DNA of 64,000 nucleotides from a virus. Under the pieces are notes generated by a model. The model had not been told where the DNA came from. It was given only the letters and a program-made list of their open reading frames with translations, and did not search any database. The translations under genes and the position numbers were made by a program. Location of the stretch: positions 1 through 64,000 of IMG/VR virus record IMGVR_UViG_3300025840_003418; one strand, written 5' to 3'. Positions 1 to 8,239 of the stretch are shown piece after piece (the first letter of the stretch is position 1; each line of letters begins with the position of its first letter).

Positions 1-1365
1 AGTCCACTAGCAGATGATCCTAGAAGTGAGCCACACAAACGTGAATGGGTAAAAAAGAACCTAGCATTCTTTCCTCCAGAAGAAGTTATTGTTACACACA
101 ACAAACCTAAATGGGCAACACAGAAAGACGGTACACCTAATATACTGATTGATGACTACGGTGTTAACATTAACAACTGGGAAGCAGCAGGCGGCATAGG
201 TTTCAAATATAAAGATCATAAATTTGAACGTACAGTAAAAGCAATTAAACAGGCAGTAGGTGAAAACCCGGCAAATAAGCCTACTACAACTACAGAGTTT
301 AATGAATCAGACGTGCCGTTGGGCAAGTATTTGTTCCATGTAACATATGCAAGCGGGTTAACAGGAATGTTAAGAGATGGTCACTTAGGTGAACCAGATG
401 AATATTTTAGTATGACAGCAGATCCAAAATATGTAGTGTCGGGCAATCCAGAAGTACAAATAGTCATCGATACTGCTCGTGTAAGCAAAATGGAAACATT
501 TGAAAAGCATGTAGAAGATTGGGAAAGTACTCCAGGAGCAGGTGATTGGGCTAAAGGCGACGACGGTGACTTTGAGAGCGAATACAGGGTAGAAGAAACG
601 ATACCTTGGAACTATGTAGTAGCAGTAAAAATCCTAAAGTCTAAAGCAACACCAGAAATAATAAAACTAGCAAAAAAACGTGGTGTGAAACTAGTTGGCA
701 AAGATAACAACGTAACTGAAAACGTTGCATATAATGAAAGTACAGACTTAAATAGTCTTAGAAAATTTGTTAGATCTCAACGAGAAGCACCTGATCAAGT
801 TCTTTATCAAATGATGATGGCTCCAGATACTTATGGACACTCAGCATCAAACTTTGTAAGAAGTTGGTATGAGAAAACAAAAGAAGAAAATGGTTTAAAT
901 GATGTAGATTCAGCGTTAGAAATAATGGTTGATCAACTTGGATTGAATGAAAACTTTAATGAAGGCATAACAACTATTGATCTAAAAAACGCATTAGAAA
1001 AAATATCTAAGAACGCAACAAACGGTGAGCGTTTAGTAGATGTCTTTATAATGCGTTATCAACATAACATGACATTCAAGCAAATTGGAGATGAAATTGG
1101 CACAAGTATCGATCGTGCTAGGCAAGTATACTTACGAGCTGAAAGAATGATACGTAAGTCACTACAGGATTATGATCCAAAAGTAAAAGAAAACTTTGCT
1201 GACGGTAAGAAAAAAGGCAAAAGCAGACCAGGACGTGTAAAACGCTCAGGTGCTAGTTGTAACGGAAGTGTTACATCCCTGCGTAAGAAGGCCAAAGCAG
1301 GTGGCGAAAAAGGGAGGATGTACCATTGGTGCGCAAACATGAAATCAGGACGGAAGAAGAAGTAG
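1..1365 (+). CDS. Partial multidomain protein: HAD nucleotidase-like end, sigma-like HTH, basic tail
   Basis: The frame is open from base 1, so the gene begins upstream; 454 residues are visible. The GTG at 313 is internal, not a start. The first about 80 residues resemble the C-terminal half of 5'(3')-deoxyribonucleotidases of the HAD family (a Thr-His-Asn-Lys motif, then ILIDD and NxxxWExAGG). A middle segment is unrecognised. Around residues 340-385 there is a helix-turn-helix resembling sigma factor region 4. The last about 60 residues are Lys/Arg-rich with two Cys (GASCNGS and YHWCANMK), a tail seen on several marine T4-like phage proteins. Domain calls are from pattern recognition. The overall role is unknown; a DNA-associated nucleotide enzyme or a regulator are both possible. 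Confidence 0.75.
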   Translation, partial: SPLADDPRSEPHKREWVKKNLAFFPPEEVIVTHNKPKWATQKDGTPNILIDDYGVNINNWEAAGGIGFKYKDHKFERTVKAIKQAVGENPANKPTTTTEFNESDVPLGKYLFHVTYASGLTGMLRDGHLGEPDEYFSMTADPKYVVSGNPEVQIVIDTARVSKMETFEKHVEDWESTPGAGDWAKGDDGDFESEYRVEETIPWNYVVAVKILKSKATPEIIKLAKKRGVKLVGKDNNVTENVAYNESTDLNSLRKFVRSQREAPDQVLYQMMMAPDTYGHSASNFVRSWYEKTKEENGLNDVDSALEIMVDQLGLNENFNEGITTIDLKNALEKISKNATNGERLVDVFIMRYQHNMTFKQIGDEIGTSIDRARQVYLRAERMIRKSLQDYDPKVKENFADGKKKGKSRPGRVKRSGASCNGSVTSLRKKAKAGGEKGRMYHWCANMKSGRKKK

Positions 1366-1496
1366 CATTTTATTGTAAAATGAGTAAATTTCACGAGGCA
1401 AATAGAACCTCTACTAACGAACGTAATGAGTTTTGGCGAAAACATTCGCAGCGTATACTTGATCCCGAAACAAGTTTTAATATGGGAAAATTTTAA
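1329..1496 (+). CDS. Small basic hypothetical protein (55 aa)
   Basis: This is a short frame starting with GTG inside the end of the preceding gene (an alternative ATG lies at 1380, giving 38 aa). It reads as a charged, helical-looking peptide ending in NMGKF. Its TAA at 1494-1496 sits one base before the ATG of the next gene, as in translational coupling. The compact overlap with both neighbours is typical of this genome. I do not recognise the family. It could be a chance frame, but it fills the only gap between two genes. Confidence 0.45.
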   Translation: MRKHEIRTEEEVAFYCKMSKFHEANRTSTNERNEFWRKHSQRILDPETSFNMGKF

Positions 1497-1497
1497 T

Positions 1498-1677
1498 ATG
1501 AAGATGAATGAAATTATAACTGAAAATACAGCATCCGCAGTCAGTGTTGTTGTACAACCAATAGGTATGAAACCAATTAAGCGCAATCCAGACGGTACTG
1601 TACCAAATGCATTAGACGGTGATAATGCTGTCCTAAGCGGCAACATGAAAAAACGCAAGACTAAGAAAAAGGCATAA
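1498..1677 (+). CDS. Conserved small phage protein (59 aa)
   Basis: I chose the ATG at 1498 because it follows the previous stop by one base and gives an N-terminus MKMNEIITE followed by an Ala/Val-rich stretch. That N-terminal style is common among small marine T4-like phage proteins. The middle has NPDGTVPNALDGDN and the C-terminus is a run of Lys/Arg. A longer frame from 1426 would overlap the upstream small gene heavily and is less likely. Function is unknown. A late-promoter-like motif overlaps its stop codon. Confidence 0.6.
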   Translation: MKMNEIITENTASAVSVVVQPIGMKPIKRNPDGTVPNALDGDNAVLSGNMKKRKTKKKA

Positions 1678-1680
1678 ATA
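1673..1680 (+). promoter_or_regulatory. T4-type late promoter motif CATAAATA
   Basis: CATAAATA matches the NATAAATA late promoter element of T4-like phages (T4 consensus TATAAATA, no -35 needed). It lies 27 bases before the ATG of the gene at 1707, and a GGAG ribosome binding site lies between. It overlaps the stop codon of the preceding gene. Confidence 0.55.
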
Positions 1681-1706
1681 CACTATAACGTATTACGGAG
1701 TAACTC

Positions 1707-2531
1707 ATGAGAGAACAAGAGATTAGCGAAGGCCTGGGAGAATTAGCAGATCGTGCAGAGCGTGATCACGAAGTGCAAATGGCCCGCAGTGAACTATATA
1801 AATTAGCAAAGTATGCTATTAAACTACACGACATCTTAAAAGGTGTTAGCGAAGCAGAAGGCCTAGAAGGTTGGGTACAATCTAAAATTACTAAATCAGC
1901 TGATATGATTAGTAGCGTATATCATCATATGGATTACGAAGAAGCAAGTGAACCAATGGAACCAGATGCACTTAATCCTGTAAAAGAAGCAAAAGATACA
2001 CATTGTTCAGACAAGTGTTGCGGTGCTGACGTAAAAGCAGAAGATTGTACTTGTAAACCAAGTTGTCCTCACTGTAACTGCAATGCAGTAAACGAAACAT
2101 TATCACCTGAAGATAAAAAGCTTGTAGACAAAATGTATAACAAAGACGGTACACTAACTGCTATTGGTAAAAAAGTAATGGACCATGGCAAGAAAGATAA
2201 AAAGCCGGCAGTTAAAGAAGCCAAAAAGAAAATGGTAAAAGATCCTAAAACAGGAAAAATGGTACCAGACTATGCAGCAGATGGCAAAGGCAAAAACGAT
2301 CTAAAAAAAGAATCACTCCAAAACAAACTAGCAGCCAAACTTTCTGAAGCAACACAAACTTGCAACGAATGTGGCAAAACTATGTTAACTGCTACCGAGA
2401 AAAAAGAACTAGCAAATCTGCCAGAAGGTAAGCGTCACGGCAACAGCAAAATCTACAAGAAGTGCTGGAAAGGCTGTCGTAAAGTAGCAGGCGTACCACG
2501 CGGTGAGCCGGGCTCATGCAAGTGTGATTAA
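1707..2531 (+). CDS. Cys-rich conserved phage protein (274 aa)
   Basis: The N-terminal 75 residues are a helical region (LYKLAKYAIKLHDILKG and a following WVQSKITKSADMISS segment) of a type found in several marine T4-like virion-associated proteins. A Cys cluster follows at about 100-128 (several CC/CxC/CxxC motifs), then a Lys-rich linker. A second Cys cluster lies at the C-terminus (CNECGK, CWKGCRK, SCKCD). The Cys pairs suggest metal binding, possibly zinc. No enzymatic motif is seen. The late-type promoter upstream suggests late expression, so a structural or assembly role is possible but unproven. Confidence 0.8.
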   Translation: MREQEISEGLGELADRAERDHEVQMARSELYKLAKYAIKLHDILKGVSEAEGLEGWVQSKITKSADMISSVYHHMDYEEASEPMEPDALNPVKEAKDTHCSDKCCGADVKAEDCTCKPSCPHCNCNAVNETLSPEDKKLVDKMYNKDGTLTAIGKKVMDHGKKDKKPAVKEAKKKMVKDPKTGKMVPDYAADGKGKNDLKKESLQNKLAAKLSEATQTCNECGKTMLTATEKKELANLPEGKRHGNSKIYKKCWKGCRKVAGVPRGEPGSCKCD

Positions 2532-2540
2532 GGAAAAGTT

Positions 2541-3335
2541 ATGGACTGGCATAAACTACAACACACTCTTTTTGAAATTGAACCAACAGATAGAAATGCT
2601 GATTTAGCAAAGTTGACAGGTGCAGCTAATAGCTCCGTAGAAGCAGCGCCTACAAAAGATTATGTAAAAGAAAGTGTTGAAGTTGCGCCAGGTAGCATGC
2701 CATTGGGTATCGATAGTGTGGCTGACTTTGCTGCACTAGCAGGTGTACGTATAGATGAAACTAGAGCAGGTAAGCCAGGTGAGCAATCAAGACATGGTGG
2801 AAAAATGCCTAAAGCAAAACCTGGACGTACTAATCATCCAGATACGGGTAAACTTGTAGGTGAAGAAGATAATGATTCTATCCTACAAAAAGGATATAAA
2901 TTAGCAACTAAAGGTGCATTAGCTCCAGATTCATTTGAGAAAAAAGTTAAAGATGTTGTCGGTGGATCTGGTAAACCTAACAAGGCAGCACCTACAACTA
3001 AGGCAGATCCTGCTTTAGCAAAAAAGAAAGCAGTTAGTTGGAAAGTGTTCTTACAACAGCACACTAAACAACTACAACAAATAGCAGGTGATCCTGCAAA
3101 GAAACAAGCATTTGATCAATTTATGGCTAAAATAGGTGAAGCACAAGAAACACCAAAACCAAGAGATCCAAGTTCAAAAGATCTTGACGCACTAAGACGT
3201 AGTGGAGCAGGGGGCGCTCACAAACAGAAGAAAAAAGTTCTACCACGTAAAGAAAAACATAAGGGCAAAGCGTATGAAAGCAGCATTAAAGAAATGTTAC
3301 TACGCAAGTTAAACGAAAAGAATGAACGAACTTAA
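2541..3335 (+). CDS. Hypothetical phage protein, Lys-rich, low complexity (264 aa)
   Basis: It starts 9 bases after the preceding stop, behind an AGGAAAAG ribosome binding site. The protein is rich in Lys, Ala and Pro with few hydrophobic clusters and looks largely disordered, apart from a helical segment near 160-200 (VSWKVFLQQHTKQLQQIAG). The C-terminus has a basic stretch and a short helix (SIKEMLLRKLNE). It overlaps the next gene by 14 bases. Composition resembles neighbouring accessory structural genes of marine T4-like phages. Function is unknown. Confidence 0.75.
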   Translation: MDWHKLQHTLFEIEPTDRNADLAKLTGAANSSVEAAPTKDYVKESVEVAPGSMPLGIDSVADFAALAGVRIDETRAGKPGEQSRHGGKMPKAKPGRTNHPDTGKLVGEEDNDSILQKGYKLATKGALAPDSFEKKVKDVVGGSGKPNKAAPTTKADPALAKKKAVSWKVFLQQHTKQLQQIAGDPAKKQAFDQFMAKIGEAQETPKPRDPSSKDLDALRRSGAGGAHKQKKKVLPRKEKHKGKAYESSIKEMLLRKLNEKNERT

Positions 3336-3813
3336 TGCAAATATTAAAGACTGGATCTTAAATCATTTAAGTAAACCCAATCCAGTCTTTAATAATCTTC
3401 CTCCTTGTCCATATGCTAAAAAATCTTGGATAGAAGGAAATGTATTGGTTAAAGAAATAAAAGATCCCGTAGCATATAATCTTAAGACAGAATTAAGTAA
3501 TTATGCATATCAGTGGCCCGGTAAAGAAGTCATAATTTTTGCATTTGACCCTACCAAAATATCTGCATACGAACTTACAGAATTAGTAGAAAGTGTACAG
3601 CGAAAAGTTCTAAATAACTGGGGTCTTGTTGCGCTTGAAGATCATCCAGACGAAGTTGAAGAAATTGACACTGTCGTTTTAAACAATGGCGAGCACGGAC
3701 TTGTTCTACTACAAGAGCGTTCTAAACTAGAAGAAGCACGTAAGCATCTTGACTCATTAGGATACTACAAGTACTGGCCTGAAGATTATAAAAAAGATGT
3801 GCAAAGTAGATGA
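3322..3813 (+). CDS. Conserved hypothetical, faint DUF1415 resemblance (163 aa)
   Basis: The N-terminus contains a helix and then LPPCPYAKKSW, which recalls the CPFAK signature of DUF1415 proteins. A beta strand (VIIFAFDP) and a helix follow, in the order expected for that family, and the C-terminus holds LDSLGYYKYWP. The resemblance is weak and only a suggestion. The gene overlaps its upstream neighbour by 14 bases and its downstream neighbour by 4 (ATGA), so the three are probably co-translated. Confidence 0.7.
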   Translation: MNELNANIKDWILNHLSKPNPVFNNLPPCPYAKKSWIEGNVLVKEIKDPVAYNLKTELSNYAYQWPGKEVIIFAFDPTKISAYELTELVESVQRKVLNNWGLVALEDHPDEVEEIDTVVLNNGEHGLVLLQERSKLEEARKHLDSLGYYKYWPEDYKKDVQSR

Positions 3814-4244
3814 CTACTCGACTTAATTTACAAAAGACAAAATATAAAACTATAGACTTTAAACTACTCGACGATTCTCACTTTACTGAATGTGAAAATA
3901 TATATAAAGAGTATATAGAGTATAAAAAATTTGATAGCATTTATCCTATATACAGAGAGGACTGGACTCGAGGAACAGTGTTTGGATATTACGACAACGA
4001 TGAACTAGCAGCATGGAGTTGTTATTATGTGTATCCAAGTAAAAAGATTGCTCATGCTGATCAATTTGCGTGGAATTATAAAAATCCTAAACTTAAATTA
4101 GGTTACAAAAGTTTACGTAGTGAATGTGCATACTTTAGAGAGCAAGGATTTAATTATCTTATACTAGGTGATATGTATAGTTACAAACAAGAGCTTAAAG
4201 GATTTGAAATAATTACATACAATTCACCAGGCGTATTTGAGTAA
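3810..4244 (+). CDS. Probable GNAT-like acetyltransferase fold protein (144 aa)
   Basis: It begins with ATGA overlapping the previous stop. The middle (LAAWSCYYVY, then IAHADQFAWNY) looks like the antiparallel strands of GNAT-type proteins, and LGYKSLRSECAYFREQGFNYLILGD resembles the following helix and strand. A typical acetyl-CoA loop (RxxGxG/A) is not clear, so it may be a divergent or non-catalytic member. No substrate can be inferred. Confidence 0.6.
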   Translation: MTTRLNLQKTKYKTIDFKLLDDSHFTECENIYKEYIEYKKFDSIYPIYREDWTRGTVFGYYDNDELAAWSCYYVYPSKKIAHADQFAWNYKNPKLKLGYKSLRSECAYFREQGFNYLILGDMYSYKQELKGFEIITYNSPGVFE

Positions 4245-4282
4245 TGTTAGCGCTCTAACTTATACTATCAGTTAAATACGTT

Positions 4283-4480
4283 ATGTTAAGAAATGACCTT
4301 AAAGAGGAATATAGATTATTTTATATGGTCAAAGGCCATCTTAACGCATCTCCCGAAACAGTAATAGATTGTGCCGACGGGTATTTTAAACGACTCTGGT
4401 CGGATGGTGCAGACGGAGCGCCCCTTTATGCATACTCGGAAGATTTTGAAGTACTTTGGGCAAAGATAAATAACTCATAG
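4283..4480 (+). CDS. Small hypothetical protein (65 aa)
   Basis: This is a short acidic frame with no strong ribosome binding site. A GTTAAATA motif lies a few bases upstream (weak late-promoter resemblance). The sequence has ETVIDCADGYFKRLWSDG and ends in LWAKINNS. No family was recognised. It is kept because it fills the gap between two better-supported genes without overlap. Confidence 0.5.
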   Translation: MLRNDLKEEYRLFYMVKGHLNASPETVIDCADGYFKRLWSDGADGAPLYAYSEDFEVLWAKINNS

Positions 4481-4497
4481 CCAATAAGGGGGATCCA

Positions 4498-4716
4498 ATG
4501 GTTGCTAAACAATTTGAAAACTTAACTGAAGACGATTTGCGGTATATAGAACAATTACTAGGTAGTGAACTACGCAAAGAAATGGATGCAGATAAAACAT
4601 GGGATTCAAAGCATCACTATCATCGCCCTTACGAAAAAACAAAGCGTATACTAAATTGTATGAACGCTGTAAAAGCCCAAAGAGATCTTACAAAAAAACT
4701 TTCCGTCAAGTGGTAA
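4498..4716 (+). CDS. Small hypothetical protein (72 aa)
   Basis: It has a strong ribosome binding site (AAGGGGGATCC before the ATG). It is a charged, probably all-helical protein (LTEDDLRYIEQLLGSELRKEM) ending in a basic stretch. Its stop codon lies inside the loop of a hairpin terminator. No family was recognised. Confidence 0.65.
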   Translation: MVAKQFENLTEDDLRYIEQLLGSELRKEMDADKTWDSKHHYHRPYEKTKRILNCMNAVKAQRDLTKKLSVKW

Positions 4717-4731
4717 TAACACTTGACTTTT
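4705..4731 (+). terminator. Hairpin terminator fused to the next promoter
   Basis: GTCAAGTG (4705-4712) and CACTTGAC (4720-4727) form a perfect 8-bp inverted repeat with a 7-base loop, followed by TTTT. This looks like a short intrinsic terminator. Its right arm contains most of the -35 hexamer of the following promoter. Confidence 0.6.
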
Positions 4732-4751
4732 ATCCTTAATGCATATATAAT
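4723..4751 (+). promoter_or_regulatory. Sigma70-type promoter for the dsbA-like gene
   Basis: TTGACT (4723-4728), a 17-bp spacer and TATAAT (4746-4751) form a near-consensus bacterial promoter. An AAGGAG ribosome binding site and the ATG at 4773 follow. It probably uses unmodified host RNA polymerase (early or middle class). Confidence 0.8.
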
Positions 4752-4772
4752 AATCATATAAGGAGTATTTAT

Positions 4773-5033
4773 ATGAGTGATCGTACCTACGGGCAAGAAG
4801 AAAAAGCAAAACTAGAACGTCTAGTCAAAGAAGGCGTAACTGTTTTACAAGAAATTGAAGATCTAAACGCAGGACTTAAAGATACTGTAAAGGCAGTAGC
4901 AGAAGAATTGAACGTAAAGCCTTCTCTTATTAATAAAGCAATTAAAGTTGCAATGAAACGTGACTGGGACAAGCATCAAGACGAGTTTGAAGACTTGGAA
5001 ACTATTGTTGCTACAGTTGGCGTCGACAAGTGA
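4773..5033 (+). CDS. dsbA: DsbA-like double-stranded DNA-binding protein
   Basis: This is an 86-residue helical acidic/basic protein similar in length and pattern to T4 DsbA (89 aa), a dsDNA-binding protein implicated in late transcription. The shared arrangement is an N-terminal helix, a middle segment with a KDTVKAVAEELNVKPSLINKAI pattern, and an acidic C-terminal helix. It has its own strong promoter and good ribosome binding site. The next gene overlaps its stop (GTGA). Assignment is by pattern, not alignment. Confidence 0.65.
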   Translation: MSDRTYGQEEKAKLERLVKEGVTVLQEIEDLNAGLKDTVKAVAEELNVKPSLINKAIKVAMKRDWDKHQDEFEDLETIVATVGVDK

Positions 5034-5311
5034 TAAAGTCTGTCATAGACTTTTGTAAAGAAAGTTACAGGCTTTCTCCTCTAGCATTTTATTGCGAAAT
5101 GGTAGAAACAACAGTTTTGATTGCAGCAAGTGCTATACTTACATTTACAGTGCTTGATCCTGCAACAGAACTTTTTATTCCATTATACTTAATTGGTAGT
5201 ATACTTGGTGTAGTTAGTACAGTTATTAGAAAAGCAGCATTTGCAATTGTGCTATGTAGTTGGTTTGTTGTAATGAACTCAATTGCTATGGTGCAGTTAT
5301 TCATACTGTAA
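5030..5311 (+). CDS. Small membrane protein (93 aa)
   Basis: A GTG start overlaps the dsbA-like stop. Two or three hydrophobic stretches (TVLIAASAILTFTVL, LFIPLYLIGSILGVVS and FAIVLCSWFVVMNSIAM) indicate an inner-membrane protein. Small membrane proteins before the polymerase gene are common in marine T4-like genomes. Function is unknown. Confidence 0.65.
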   Translation: MIKSVIDFCKESYRLSPLAFYCEMVETTVLIAASAILTFTVLDPATELFIPLYLIGSILGVVSTVIRKAAFAIVLCSWFVVMNSIAMVQLFIL

Positions 5312-5380
5312 TATATATTATAGAGTCGTCCACTCACGGACAGGTAGAAGGTTAGTTGGCCACAAGCAACAGGAGAATGA

Positions 5381-8050
5381 ATGAGTTATGTAGACGCATT
5401 GTTTGATCGTGATCAAGATATGATCCGTGTAGTTGAACGCAAAGACGGTAAAAGAGAATACCGCGAATATCAAGCAAAATATACATTTTATTATAAAGAC
5501 CCAAGAGGCAAGTACAAGAGTGTGTACGGAGATCCTCTTAGTAGAGTTGTATGCAAGAATACAAAAGACTTTCGTAAAGAAGTAGCAATAAACAAAGGCA
5601 AGGAACTTTTTGAGAGTGATATTAATCCAATATTTCAGTCATTATCTGAAAACTACCTCAATCAAGATGCGCCTAAACTTAATATTGCGTTCTTCGATAT
5701 TGAGACTGACTTTGATCCAGAGCGTGGGTTTGCTGATCCTGCTGATCCATTTATGCCTATTACTTCTATATCTGTATACTTACAGTGGTTAGAAACAATG
5801 GTGTGTTTAGCAGTGCCGCCAAAAACACTTACAATGGATCAAGCAAAAGCAGAACTTGAAGGTATTGAAAATGTAATGCTGTTTGAACGTGAAGGCGATA
5901 TGATCGACACTTTCTTAACGCTAATCGAAGACGCTGATATTTTAAGCGGTTGGAACTCAGAAGGTTATGATATTCCGTATACTGTAAACAGAACTATGCG
6001 TGTACTAAGCAAAGATGACACTAGACGTTTTTGCTTGTGGGGACAACTGCCTAAGAAGCGTGAATATGAAAAATACGGGAAGCAAGCAGTTACATTTGAC
6101 TTAGTAGGTCGTGTACACTTAGACAGTTTAGAACTGTATCGCAAGTACACATACGAAGAACGTCACTCATATCGATTGGATGCAATTGGCGAGATCGAAG
6201 TAGGTGAAAACAAAGTGCCATATGAAGGCACACTTGATCAACTATATAACAATGACTTCCGTAAGTTTATTGAATATAACATTCAGGATACTGCACTACT
6301 TGACAAATTAGATAAGAAACTACGTTTTATTGATCTGTCAAACGAACTAGCACATGCAAACACTGTTTTGCTAGCCACTACAATGGGCGCTGTTGCTGTT
6401 ACAGAACAAGCTATTGTTAATGAAGCACATCACAGAGGATTACAGGTTCCTAATCGTCCAAAGCGTGATGACGAAAACACACAAGCAGCAGGTGCATATG
6501 TTGCATTTCCAAAGAAGGGATTGCACAAGTGGATTGGTTCGATGGATTTGAACTCACTGTATCCGAGTGTGATTCGTGCATTGAATATGGCACCTGAAAC
6601 AGTTGTAGGACAAATACGTCCTGAAATATCAGATGCTCGTGTAACAGAAGACATGGGTCTAAAGAAAAAATCTTTTGCAGGCAGTTGGGAAGGGCGTTTT
6701 AGCACAGAAGAATACGAAGCAGTTATGGAGCAACGCAAGGACATTGCACTTACTATTGACTGGGAAAACGGTGGTAGTGACGTACTAAGCGGTGCTGAAA
6801 TACACAAATTAATCTTTGATAGTAATCAACCTTGGATGCTTAGTTCAAACGGTACTATATTTACAACAGAGTTCGAAGGCGTTATTCCGGGTATCTTAAA
6901 ACGCTGGTATAGCGAACGTAAAGACTTGCAGAAAATGCTGAAGAAAGCAAAAGACGCAGGTAACACAGCAGAGATTGAATACTGGGACAAACGTCAGTTG
7001 GTTAAGAAGATTAACTTGAACAGTTTGTATGGTGCTATTCTCAACCCTGGGTGCCGTTTTTTCGATAAACGTATTGGGCAGTCTACTACACTAACAGGAC
7101 GTACTATTGTTAAACATATGTCAGCAGAAGTAAACAAGGTCATTACAGGCACGTATGATCATGTTGGTGAAGCAATGATATACGGCGACACTGACTCTTG
7201 TTATTTTAGTGGATATCCTACGCTTAAAAGTGAAATTGATGCAGGTAACTTGCCGTGGGACAAAGACAATGTAATCAAACTGTATGATCAGGTATGCGAA
7301 GCAGCAAATGCAACGTTTCCAGACTTTATGATGCAAGCATTTCATTGCCCTAAAAGCCGTTCAGATGTTATTGCAGCAGCAAGAGAAATTGTAGCAGAAT
7401 CCGGCTTATATATTACTAAGAAGCGTTACGCTGCACTTGTGTATGACATAGAAGGCTTTAGAAGTGATACAGACGGAAAGCCGGGCAAAGTAAAAGCAAT
7501 GGGCTTGGACTTGCGCCGTTCGGATACTCCGGTTTTTATGCAGCAGTTTTTAAGTGAGCTATTGCTTATGGTGCTTACTGATGTACCACAAAAAGAAATA
7601 CTTGATAGTATTACAGAATTCCGTAAAGAATTTAGTAATCGCCCAGGTTGGGAAAAAGGTTCTCCCAAACGTGCAAATAAAGTAGGTCATTATCAACGTC
7701 TTGAAGAAAAGCAAGGCAGAGCAAATATGCCAGGACACGTTCGAGCTTCAATAAACTGGAATACACTCAAGCGTATGAACGGCGATAAATATTCGCAAGA
7801 GATAGTAGATGGTATGAAAGTTATTGTTTGTAAATTAAAACCAAATCCGTTAGGCTATACTAGCGTTGCGTATCCAACAGATGAACTACGCTTGCCAGAT
7901 TGGTTTAAGGAATTGCCATTTGATGATGATGCAATGGCAGAAACTATTATTGACAACAAATTAGATAACTTAATTGGTGTGCTTAACTATCCATTAGAAG
8001 ATACTAAACAGCATACTACGTTCGGCAGTTTGTTTGAATTTGGAGATTAA
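5381..8050 (+). CDS. 43: T4-type DNA polymerase (family B, gp43)
   Basis: This replicative DNA polymerase has a 3'-5' proofreading exonuclease. The exonuclease motif DIET begins at residue 106. Polymerase motif A DLNSLYPS starts at 389, motif B KKINLNSLYGA lies at about 542-552, and motif C YGDTDS is at 601-606. Length (889 aa) and N-terminus (SYVDALFDRD) match gp43 of marine T4-like phages very closely, and the frame is intact with no intein. The ATG follows an AGGAG site after a roughly 70-base gap. It works with the sliding clamp encoded at 11874. Confidence 0.98.
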   Translation: MSYVDALFDRDQDMIRVVERKDGKREYREYQAKYTFYYKDPRGKYKSVYGDPLSRVVCKNTKDFRKEVAINKGKELFESDINPIFQSLSENYLNQDAPKLNIAFFDIETDFDPERGFADPADPFMPITSISVYLQWLETMVCLAVPPKTLTMDQAKAELEGIENVMLFEREGDMIDTFLTLIEDADILSGWNSEGYDIPYTVNRTMRVLSKDDTRRFCLWGQLPKKREYEKYGKQAVTFDLVGRVHLDSLELYRKYTYEERHSYRLDAIGEIEVGENKVPYEGTLDQLYNNDFRKFIEYNIQDTALLDKLDKKLRFIDLSNELAHANTVLLATTMGAVAVTEQAIVNEAHHRGLQVPNRPKRDDENTQAAGAYVAFPKKGLHKWIGSMDLNSLYPSVIRALNMAPETVVGQIRPEISDARVTEDMGLKKKSFAGSWEGRFSTEEYEAVMEQRKDIALTIDWENGGSDVLSGAEIHKLIFDSNQPWMLSSNGTIFTTEFEGVIPGILKRWYSERKDLQKMLKKAKDAGNTAEIEYWDKRQLVKKINLNSLYGAILNPGCRFFDKRIGQSTTLTGRTIVKHMSAEVNKVITGTYDHVGEAMIYGDTDSCYFSGYPTLKSEIDAGNLPWDKDNVIKLYDQVCEAANATFPDFMMQAFHCPKSRSDVIAAAREIVAESGLYITKKRYAALVYDIEGFRSDTDGKPGKVKAMGLDLRRSDTPVFMQQFLSELLLMVLTDVPQKEILDSITEFRKEFSNRPGWEKGSPKRANKVGHYQRLEEKQGRANMPGHVRASINWNTLKRMNGDKYSQEIVDGMKVIVCKLKPNPLGYTSVAYPTDELRLPDWFKELPFDDDAMAETIIDNKLDNLIGVLNYPLEDTKQHTTFGSLFEFGD

Positions 8051-8239
8051 ATGAATTATAGGCGTATTATAAAAACTTGCACTTGGCAACTAACTGGGCT
8101 TATTTGGTTTATGTCTTATGCATTACTAACCGGAGGTGATCTTATGTATACATTGGGTTTATCTCTTGCAAGTATTCCAGCAGGCAGTGTTATGTTTTAC
8201 TGTCATGAATGGCTTTGGGAGAGAGAAAATGGATTGTAG
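8051..8239 (+). CDS. DUF2061-like small membrane protein (62 aa)
   Basis: It starts directly after the polymerase stop. The pattern RRIIKTCTWQLTGLIW, a loop with LTGG, a second hydrophobic helix and the end FYCHEWLWER match DUF2061, a family of two-helix membrane proteins found in marine bacteria and phages. Function is unknown. It overlaps the following gene by 11 bases. Confidence 0.7.
   Translation: MNYRRIIKTCTWQLTGLIWFMSYALLTGGDLMYTLGLSLASIPAGSVMFYCHEWLWERENGL

Noticed and set aside
1170-1658. Long open frame on the minus strand (162 codons)
   Set aside because: It runs antisense across three plus-strand genes, has no ribosome binding site and reads like back-translation of Lys/Arg-rich coding sequence.
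5312-5380. Promoter before the DNA polymerase gene
   Set aside because: TATATTATA-like sequence is present around 5312-5324, but no good -35 at the right distance was found.
8136-8228. N-terminal extension of the sulfotransferase-like gene
   Set aside because: It overlaps the DUF2061 gene in another frame and lacks family resemblance; ATG 8229 fits better.
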